Made by a program: the position numbers and the translations under genes. DNA of 5,991 nt. Origin: Candidatus Nanohalarchaeota archaeon (GTDB lineage Archaea; EX4484-52; B79-G9). Below, piece by piece: positions 1 to 5,392 of this stretch (position 1 is its first letter; each line of letters begins with the position of its first letter). The DNA lies in the NCBI GenBank assembly GCA_017610545.1, contig JAFCBV010000041.1, positions 1-5,991 on the forward strand. Reading direction: 5' to 3'. The notes below the pieces were generated by a model. That model saw nothing but the letters and a program-made list of their open reading frames with translations. It had not been told where the DNA came from and made no database searches.

Positions 1-3000
1 CACACACCAACATATCTTGGCATGGATGTGGTGCAGGGAATGAATGGCACTTTTGGAACCGTTGATGTTGAAAACATAGGGAACCTTCAGCTTTTGCTTT
101 CAACATCAATAACCGGGAACTCATCATATTTCGATGTCAACTCAAGTTCACTGACAATAGACCCCTTAGAAGACAAGAGTGTTTTGATAAACTATTATGC
201 TCCTAAAACAACATCAATTCAGGAATATACTGCATATTTCAAGACAACAAATACAAGCACAGCCCCCAGTGAACACAACACCCTACTCAACATTACCGTT
301 TATCCTCTTCACATCGGTATAGAGTCTCCTACAACCGCATCTCCAATGACAAATGTAGATGCCGGAGAGAACATTACAATAATTGTAAATGCAACATACG
401 CTACCGTTCCTGTAGCAGCAGGACTTGAATTTGGTGTAAATCTTTCTGATGGCGCTATTGTACATGAATTGGCACTTCTTGCGACAAACTACAATGCAAG
501 CGACAATCTTTGGTACCTGGACGCATTTGCCCCTGCTTTGACATCAGGAAAATCGTATGATTTGTCTTTAGTTACAAACTACACACCTCTTGGGCTTATT
601 GTTCTCGAGCGCCAGAACAACTCGGTAATTTATACCGACTACGACGCTCCTGTGGTTTCAATCCATGCACCCTCAATAGTTTCAGAAAGCGCAGTTGTGA
701 CAATATACCTGAACATAACAGAATCCGGGGGCATAAAGAACAAGACACTTCAGGTTACAAACCCCATCTCTTCAACCGTAAATGTTCCACTAAATTTGAT
801 AGGGCAAGTTCAGGACACATACATGTATTATGGCAACTTCACAAACACCATAATTTCAGGCGTTCACACAATATATGCAGAATCATATGATCAGTCAGAT
901 AATTATGGTAATGCGACCGCATCGTTTGAAGTTAGGGCAACTATTGTGTTTGCAGGAATTGCAAGAAACAATGAAGATCCGGACAATCCCGGAATTCCTG
1001 TTACTTTCAGTTTCTACAGAACCGGGGAGTCCTCTGCATTACATACCGTAGTTTCAAACGGAACAACAGGATATTATAATGAATCAATTTATGCTGAACA
1101 ATATGATGTGGTTGTAAGCGCATTCGGACATTCGTTGAAATTTGCAGACAGCACACTGTCTGAGGACTACTATAATCCGGTTATATTTGGAGACATCCAC
1201 CCATCCATAACAGCAAAGGGCGCACTCGAAGGCATTTGGTTTGACACAGTGCTGCCATCATCTTCAGTAAACTTGACATTCGATTATGCACCTTATGCTG
1301 ATGCGGCATACCCTACTTCAAACCTCACAGTATATTATTGCGGCAACTGGACCGTGCGTGTCGGCTGCAAGGACTCGTGGCTGAAGTTGAACGGAACTCT
1401 TGACGTTCTTGCGCAAACATACACTGTGAGAACTATGGCATTCCCTTCAGCATACGTGTTTGCAAACAGATTGTGCGGAAATTCAGAATGCGATACATCT
1501 TATGGTGAAACACTTGAAAATTGCGCAGCTGACTGCGCACCACCTGCAACAGGCGGAGGCGGGACTACAGGACCATCTCCGTTGTATCCAAGCGCAGGTG
1601 GCGGAGGCGGAGGCGGAATTTCTGATGGCGGCGCAGGCGGAATCATAGGCGACGTAGCCAATATTACAATACCTGATATGAGCAAGAACCCTGTAGAGAT
1701 AAAGTCCACCTTGCTTTATGTCACACTTTACCCCGGAGAACACGAAATCCATTCCATTGAAATCATGAATCATCTAAACACTACAGTCAAGACAGCACTC
1801 TCCGTAGAAGGCGTTGCATGGGACATGATTAATCTTCAGAAGACCTCCTTTGACATAGACCCGGTTTCAACAGAAATTATAAAGGTGGAATTATCGGCTC
1901 CGATCTCAGCTGCGGCAGGAATATACACCGCAGACATAATCACGCGCACAGGCAGTATCACCCACAGGACTCCTGTGACAATAAAGATTGAACTTCTTAA
2001 AGAGCCGTTGCTTGACGTTCTTTTGGACATACTTTCAAAATCAGTTGCACCGGGAGACAATCTAAGATTCCAGACAACCCTGAAAAACATGGGAGATACC
2101 GCGCAGGTTGACGACATCACAATAACATACAATATAAAGAGTATGGAGACCGGAAACATTACCTGGACAGAGCAGGAGACTGTTGCGGTTGAGCAGACCC
2201 TATCATTTACAAAAATAATAGCAATTCCAAACTCAACAGACACCGGAAGATATATCCTCGAGGCAAATGCATCGTACTGGGACGGGAGGCAATACGCTGT
2301 TGCAGCAGCAGCATTTGATGTAAGCACATTGCCAATGCCTCTTGTACTGCTTAAATCAATATTTATGAACTGGCTAACATACGTTATCCTGCTCGTGATA
2401 ATACCTCTTGTATATGGCTCAAGGAGACTCTATCAGATGTACTTGCTGAAGAAGGCTCAGGCAGCAAGATACATATTCCCCATGGATTACAAGAAGCTGC
2501 CGCAGGCAGGAGAAGACACCATCAGGGTAGGTAAGATTGCAGAGACAGATGTCCCGGCATATATTGATGTAAACAATTTGACCATGCACTCTATTGCCGC
2601 AGGAGGCACAGGCTCAGGCAAAAGTGTGTGCGCAATGTCTACTGCAGAGGAGCTTTTGAAAAGAAAGATTCCTGTAGTGGTATTTGATCCGACAGCACAA
2701 TGGACTGGTTTCATAAAGCCGTGCAAGGATCCGAAAATGCTTAGCTTGTATCCGCGCTTTGGCCTCAAGCCAGAGGACGCGCGCTCTTTTAAGACAAACA
2801 TAATCATGGTAAAAGACCCGAACATGCCTGAAGAGGAACTGGATATTAGGAAGTACATGAAACCAGGGGAGATTACGGTCTTTGTGATGAGTAAGCTTCG
2901 TTCAGTAGAGATTGACACATTCGTTAGGAGAAGTATTCAGAAGATATTCAGCATACAGTGGCCGGAAGCCCGTGGGCTGAATGTCCTTGTTGTATATGAT

Positions 3001-3555
3001 GAGATGCACCGCCTGCTTCCAAAGTACGGTGGAAAGAGCGGCTATGTCGAACTTGAGCGCGGATGCCGTGAGTTTAGGAAATGGGGAATTGGGCTGTACC
3101 TCATATCACAGGTGCTTTCAGACTTTAAAGGAGCTATACGCGCAAACATTGCAACAGAGACTCAGCTTAGGACAAAATACAATGGAGACATAAACCGCGT
3201 TAAGCAGAAGTTTGGTACCGAATATGCAGAGCGCATATCAAAGCTTACAATCGGAACAGGGCTTGCGCAGAACCCTGAGTACAATGACGGAAAGCCATGG
3301 TTCGTTACATACAGACCGCTTTTGCATGACACAGGCAGGCTAAACGAAGAAGAGCTTACAGCGTATACAACAGTAAAAGAGAAAATAGATGTGTTTGAAA
3401 AAAGGCTTTCTGCACTCAAGACCACAGGAAAGGATGTGTACGACATAGAGGTCGAGCTAAAAATGGCCAGGGACAAAATGTCACAGGGATTGTTCAAGAT
3501 GGCTGAGACTTATGTGCAATCAATAGAGACAAGAATAAAGAGCATGGGCGGATAA
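1..3555 (+). CDS. Membrane-anchored HerA/FtsK-superfamily ATPase with large Ig-like ectodomain (5' partial)
   Basis: The frame is open from base 1 to the TAA at 3553-3555. The first ATG (position 22) lacks a ribosome-binding site and lies at the edge of a beta-sandwich domain, so the true start is upstream. Residues are numbered from that ATG. Order: NEW3/CARDB-like domain (about 3-95), Ig-like domains (96-306), carboxypeptidase-regulatory-like sandwich (307-391), beta-rich region with C440/C449, four-cysteine motif (485-505), Gly-rich linker (507-543), second NEW3-like domain (560-661), CARDB-like domain (662-772), one membrane helix (about 782-800), basic segment, ATPase core (about 830-1106) and a helical tail (1107-1177). 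Walker A is GGTGSGKS (861-868), then VVVFDPTAQW with D889; Walker B ends in D993-E994; R1016, R1019-K1020 and S1029-Q1030 match HerA-type downstream motifs. The family comprises hexameric NTP-driven motors, often DNA translocases. The substrate here is unknown. Domain names are by eye; the ATPase assignment is firm. Confidence 0.93.
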   Translation, partial: HTPTYLGMDVVQGMNGTFGTVDVENIGNLQLLLSTSITGNSSYFDVNSSSLTIDPLEDKSVLINYYAPKTTSIQEYTAYFKTTNTSTAPSEHNTLLNITVYPLHIGIESPTTASPMTNVDAGENITIIVNATYATVPVAAGLEFGVNLSDGAIVHELALLATNYNASDNLWYLDAFAPALTSGKSYDLSLVTNYTPLGLIVLERQNNSVIYTDYDAPVVSIHAPSIVSESAVVTIYLNITESGGIKNKTLQVTNPISSTVNVPLNLIGQVQDTYMYYGNFTNTIISGVHTIYAESYDQSDNYGNATASFEVRATIVFAGIARNNEDPDNPGIPVTFSFYRTGESSALHTVVSNGTTGYYNESIYAEQYDVVVSAFGHSLKFADSTLSEDYYNPVIFGDIHPSITAKGALEGIWFDTVLPSSSVNLTFDYAPYADAAYPTSNLTVYYCGNWTVRVGCKDSWLKLNGTLDVLAQTYTVRTMAFPSAYVFANRLCGNSECDTSYGETLENCAADCAPPATGGGGTTGPSPLYPSAGGGGGGGISDGGAGGIIGDVANITIPDMSKNPVEIKSTLLYVTLYPGEHEIHSIEIMNHLNTTVKTALSVEGVAWDMINLQKTSFDIDPVSTEIIKVELSAPISAAAGIYTADIITRTGSITHRTPVTIKIELLKEPLLDVLLDILSKSVAPGDNLRFQTTLKNMGDTAQVDDITITYNIKSMETGNITWTEQETVAVEQTLSFTKIIAIPNSTDTGRYILEANASYWDGRQYAVAAAAFDVSTLPMPLVLLKSIFMNWLTYVILLVIIPLVYGSRRLYQMYLLKKAQAARYIFPMDYKKLPQAGEDTIRVGKIAETDVPAYIDVNNLTMHSIAAGGTGSGKSVCAMSTAEELLKRKIPVVVFDPTAQWTGFIKPCKDPKMLSLYPRFGLKPEDARSFKTNIIMVKDPNMPEEELDIRKYMKPGEITVFVMSKLRSVEIDTFVRRSIQKIFSIQWPEARGLNVLVVYDEMHRLLPKYGGKSGYVELERGCREFRKWGIGLYLISQVLSDFKGAIRANIATETQLRTKYNGDINRVKQKFGTEYAERISKLTIGTGLAQNPEYNDGKPWFVTYRPLLHDTGRLNEEELTAYTTVKEKIDVFEKRLSALKTTGKDVYDIEVELKMARDKMSQGLFKMAETYVQSIETRIKSMGG
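1474..1536 (+). other. Four-cysteine motif in the ectodomain of the ATPase
   Basis: C485, C490, C501 and C505 follow the pattern C-G-N-x2-C-D-x4-G-E-T-x3-N-C-x3-D-C. Acidic and Asn residues between the cysteines suggest a small disulfide-locked, possibly calcium-binding knot; similar CGDG-x-CD...GET...C-x3-C motifs are, from memory, frequent in archaeal surface proteins. The ectodomain's only other cysteines are C440 and C449, so all six lie in one 66-residue stretch, in line with oxidised pairs outside the cell. Metal binding is inference. Confidence 0.7.
1540..1650 (+). other. Gly/Pro-rich flexible linker between the distal and membrane-proximal ectodomain
   Basis: Residues 507-543 are mostly Gly, Ser, Thr, Pro and Ala, with one run of seven glycines and another of four. 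The linker sits directly after the four-cysteine motif and before the second NEW3-like domain. It therefore divides the ectodomain into a distal part of at least 500 residues and a membrane-proximal pair of sandwich domains. A hinge or extensible tether is the simplest reading. Confidence 0.75.
1600..1617 (+). repeat. Short in-frame (GGCGGA)x3 tandem repeat within the Gly linker
   Basis: Three perfect GGCGGA hexamers encode Gly-Gly pairs, preceded by another GGT glycine codon; a related GGCGGAGGC stretch lies at 1552-1560. The unit is six bases, so gain or loss of a copy would change linker length without shifting the frame. At three copies this may be no more than codon choice for polyglycine. 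Confidence 0.6.
2365..2421 (+). other. Single transmembrane helix of the ATPase, with basic stop-transfer segment after it
   Basis: Residues 782-800 are hydrophobic (W784 to G799, rich in Leu, Ile and Val). The following segment, about 801-820, carries RR, KK and further basic residues, which by the positive-inside rule puts the C-terminal ATPase in the cytoplasm. No other strongly hydrophobic segment of membrane-spanning length is visible in the in-window part of the protein, although a signal peptide or helix could lie upstream of base 1. Confidence 0.88.
2509..3339 (+). other. HerA-like (FtsK-HerA superfamily) ATPase core
   Basis: The lead-in IRVGKI...VPAYIDV...L..H before Walker A matches the short strand block that precedes the P-loop in HerA-like proteins. 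Walker A is at 2602-2625. The DPTAQW motif after the second strand (2686-2703) corresponds to the DP-x-G-E/Q-Y/W box of HerA and VirB4-like ATPases. Walker B (2983-3003) reads VLVVYDE followed by MHRLLP, close to the HerA DEAHRLLP form. Downstream, C-R-E-F-R-K-W-G-I-G-L (3064-3096) and ISQ (3103-3111) match the R-x-x-RK-x-G-x-GL...SQ block. Only about 60 residues separate the membrane helix from Walker A, so a full-length N-terminal HAS barrel is not present. Confidence 0.9.
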
Positions 3556-3563
3556 AAAAAGGC

Positions 3564-3568
3564 AGGTG
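3564..3568 (+). promoter_or_regulatory. Shine-Dalgarno-like site for the coiled-coil gene
   Basis: AGGTG lies 9 bases before the ATG at 3578 and is complementary to the pyrimidine-rich 3' end of archaeal 16S rRNA. It supports ATG 3578 over the in-frame GTG at 3566, which would overlap the site itself. A second possible match, GGTGG at 3570-3574, is only 3 bases from the ATG and is a poorer fit. Confidence 0.6.
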
Positions 3569-3577
3569 TGGTGGCTT

Positions 3578-5308
3578 ATGACAGCAAAAAAGAAAGCAGA
3601 GGAATCGCTTAGTGACCTGAGCGTAGATGAGTTAACAGAGAGACGAAACGAGATATTAGTGCTTTTGCAGACACTGGAGGATGATCATCGCTCTGCATCA
3701 ATCTCTGACGAAAGCTACAAGAGTACAAAAGAGGCAAACCAGAAAAAGCTTGACAAAATAAGGCCTATTTTGGAAGAGTTTGGAATCGGGGATAATGACA
3801 GCAAGCCTCCTGAAAAAAAGAAAGAGCAAAAGCCAGCTCCTGCAGAAAGTGAGCAGCCTCAAGCATCTTCGCAGCCCACTTCAAGTGCAACATCTTTTGA
3901 TGAATCAAGATTTTTTGAGAGAATAGATGCAAAGCTTAACGGAGAAATTGAAAAACTAAAGGTTCTTATTGATGCTTTAAAGGAAGGCGGGACAGCATCT
4001 GATGAGCGCATGCAGCGCCTCACAGAAAGTATCGGTGAGCTTCGCTCTATGATGTTTAACACAGACAATTCTGTGAAATCAGGGGAGTCAAAGATTGAGC
4101 TTCTTGAGGAAAACATGGCCGAGCTTGACCCACGCAAAATAGAAAAAGAGTTCTCAAAAAGAGACCAGTCACTGGGAGTGTTTGATTTGCGGGTTGAGAA
4201 GCTTGAGCGCAAGATGCAGGATACAACAACCGGGGTTCATGAGTTGCAGGATATCCTGACAAGCGTTGGCGGGCTGCATAATATTGCGGACATAGACCAC
4301 GAAGTCACAAAAAAGCTCGAGGCTGTGCGCGAAGAATCAAAGGAGATAAAAAGGATGACAGAGCGCACTGAAAAAATGTTTCTTGAGCTGAACAAAAGAA
4401 TGGATGAGTTCTTTGTCTACAGAGCAAAGCAGGAAGCACTTGATGAAATTGTACGGGATGTCATAAAGAGTATTGACTCAGTAAACACCCGCCTTGAAAA
4501 CACAGTCAACAAGAGTTATGTAAAGGACTTGCGCGACAGCTTCAAAGGGTTTGAAGATAAAATTTCAAAAATAAATTCAACGATGTCAAGCGCCCTGCCA
4601 CTTGCAGATCTCATGTTGCCAAAAGAGATGCAGGAAATGTCTTCTGAAAGGGAGAGTATAAAGCTTCTTTTGGTGTCTCTTGATGAAGAGGCACGAGACA
4701 AGAAAATTTCAAATGAAGAGTATGTACAGGCAAAAGAGGCTAACCAGAAAAAGCTTGAAGAAATTGAGGATAAGATAAGGCAGCAGATCCAAAAGCCAGG
4801 AGCTACACCTCCTGCAACTGAAAATCCGGCACCATCAACAGAAAAGCCTGATGAAAAAGCCGTGCAGGCAACAACACCAGCACAGGAAAAAGCAGAAGAG
4901 GGTGTAGTTTTGGACACAGGCAATATACCTGCTGAAAGCAAAAGCACTCCTGTTTCAGAAGAGCAGGATACTAATTTGGATGGCCTGAAAAATCTTCAGG
5001 AAGGTGTGTCAGGAAATAAAGAAGATCCTTCAGCGAAAACATCTATTGCAGAAGAGGCGCCTGCCGAGCCATCGAATGAGAAAGAACAAACCGGTAATGG
5101 CAAAACAACGACAGAAACTAAAAACGCCGCACCAAAAGAAACCACACAACCTGTGCATGGCAAAGAAGAACCACTGCAAGAGCCCAAGGAATCACAAACT
5201 AAAAAGGAAAAGCTTCTTTTCGAGCTTGATGATTCCTTCAAGAAAGGCCAGCTTAGCAGGCAGGCATACGAGCACTCAAAGGAAATTGTGATGAAAATAT
5301 CTGAATGA
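3578..5308 (+). CDS. Soluble coiled-coil protein with three helical-hairpin repeats, function unknown
   Basis: The product is 576 residues from ATG 3578, with no signal peptide, membrane helix or cysteine-based motif. Order: hairpin repeat 1 (about 23-61), Pro/Gln/Ser-rich linker (77-106), long helical region (about 107-354) with heptad-like Leu/Ile spacing and many Lys/Glu/Arg, hairpin repeat 2 (358-396), a disordered Pro/Glu/Thr/Lys-rich stretch (about 406-542), and a third, divergent repeat ending at the stop (543-576). It follows the ATPase gene by 22 bases and precedes the glycoprotein gene by 6. Sequons are sparse (3 in 576), consistent with a cytoplasmic location. I know of no assigned function; the central helices resemble, from memory only, an uncharacterised archaeal coiled-coil family with an IGELRSM-type box (present here as SIGELRSMMF). 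A scaffold or adaptor for the ATPase's cytoplasmic side is the best inference. An archaellum FlaC/D/E-type role is a weaker alternative. Confidence 0.9.
   Translation: MTAKKKAEESLSDLSVDELTERRNEILVLLQTLEDDHRSASISDESYKSTKEANQKKLDKIRPILEEFGIGDNDSKPPEKKKEQKPAPAESEQPQASSQPTSSATSFDESRFFERIDAKLNGEIEKLKVLIDALKEGGTASDERMQRLTESIGELRSMMFNTDNSVKSGESKIELLEENMAELDPRKIEKEFSKRDQSLGVFDLRVEKLERKMQDTTTGVHELQDILTSVGGLHNIADIDHEVTKKLEAVREESKEIKRMTERTEKMFLELNKRMDEFFVYRAKQEALDEIVRDVIKSIDSVNTRLENTVNKSYVKDLRDSFKGFEDKISKINSTMSSALPLADLMLPKEMQEMSSERESIKLLLVSLDEEARDKKISNEEYVQAKEANQKKLEEIEDKIRQQIQKPGATPPATENPAPSTEKPDEKAVQATTPAQEKAEEGVVLDTGNIPAESKSTPVSEEQDTNLDGLKNLQEGVSGNKEDPSAKTSIAEEAPAEPSNEKEQTGNGKTTTETKNAAPKETTQPVHGKEEPLQEPKESQTKKEKLLFELDDSFKKGQLSRQAYEHSKEIVMKISE
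3644..3760 (+). repeat. Helical-hairpin repeat, copy 1 of 3
   Basis: Residues 23-61 of the coiled-coil protein follow the pattern R-N/E-x-I-x-x-LL-x-x-L-(D/E)-(D/E)-x6-IS-x-E-x-Y-x3-KEANQKKL-x-x-I. The IS-x-E-x-Y turn between two amphipathic helices resembles SHOCT-type short hairpins, though I would not assign that family without a profile search. KEANQKKL is encoded at 3728-3751. Confidence 0.75.
4649..4765 (+). repeat. Helical-hairpin repeat, copy 2 of 3
   Basis: Residues 358-396 repeat copy 1 in full register over 39 residues, including an identical KEANQKKL octapeptide at 4733-4756. Its 24 coding bases differ from copy 1 at one third-codon position (GCA versus GCT). It lies at the end of the coiled coil, just before the disordered tail. 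Confidence 0.78.
5204..5305 (+). repeat. Helical-hairpin repeat, copy 3 of 3 (divergent, C-terminal)
   Basis: Residues 543-576 follow the same layout: K-E-x-LL-x-x-L-D-D, then a basic turn, LS-x-x-A-Y-x3-KE and a second helix ending at the stop. The KEANQKKL core is replaced, so this copy is recognised by spacing rather than identity. A 12-base word (AAAGCTTCTTTT) is shared in register with copy 2 at 4660 and 5209. Confidence 0.6.
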
Positions 5309-5314
5309 ATATAC

Positions 5315-5392
5315 ATGAAATCAAAAATATTGGTTTTGGTCGCAGTACTGATGTTTCTTAGCATAAGCCAGCTTTCACAGACAATAGGCACG
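5315..5392 (+). other. Signal peptide of the surface glycoprotein
   Basis: Residues 1-26 comprise a basic N-region with two lysines, a Leu/Val/Ile/Met/Phe-rich core (5-17) and a polar Ser/Gln/Thr stretch just before the tryptophan-rich mature start at residues 29-30. No lipobox cysteine follows, so a Sec-type signal cleaved by signal peptidase I is more likely than a lipoprotein signal. The exact end is approximate. Confidence 0.75.

Noticed and set aside
22..24. ATG at 22 as the true start of the ATPase gene
   Set aside because: The frame is open to base 1, there is no ribosome-binding site before it, no signal peptide follows, and the sequence starts at the edge of a beta-sandwich domain. 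The gene almost certainly begins upstream.
1597..1617. G-quadruplex in the glycine-codon tract
   Set aside because: The G runs are only two bases long, allowing at best a weak two-tetrad structure. Polyglycine coding explains them.
1460..1773. Alternative-frame and antisense reading frames over the Cys/Gly-linker region
   Set aside because: They mirror the repetitive Gly and Cys codons of the ATPase frame, have low-complexity products and no initiation signals.
1836..2918. Minus-strand frames of 140-165 codons across the ectodomain-ATPase junction
   Set aside because: They lie wholly within the well-supported plus-strand gene and show Ser/Ile/Val-rich antisense composition with no family resemblance.
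2509..3339. Classical HerA-NurA DNA repair, or a VirB4/VirD4 type IV secretion ATPase
   Set aside because: No NurA or secretion-system gene is in the window, there is no full HAS barrel, and the large ectodomain fits neither system. The motor core is HerA-like, but the pathway cannot be assigned.
3566..3577. GTG at 3566 as start of the coiled-coil gene (four extra residues, M-W-W-L)
   Set aside because: It would overlap the AGGTG site that fits ATG 3578, and the added residues look like translated spacer.
3553..3577. Terminator or separate promoter in the spacer after the ATPase gene
   Set aside because: The only tract is a run of A on the coding strand, with no T-run or hairpin for termination and no convincing TATA/BRE pair in 22 bases.
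3578..5308. Archaellum FlaC/D/E-type accessory protein
   Set aside because: The product is helical and cytoplasmic like those proteins, but it is much larger, has hairpin repeats and disordered linkers, and has no archaellum genes beside it in the window.
5305..5361. ATG at 5305 overlapping the stop of the coiled-coil gene (ATGA)
   Set aside because: That frame reaches a TAG after 18 codons with no recognisable product. The ATG at 5315 opens a signal peptide and a long frame.
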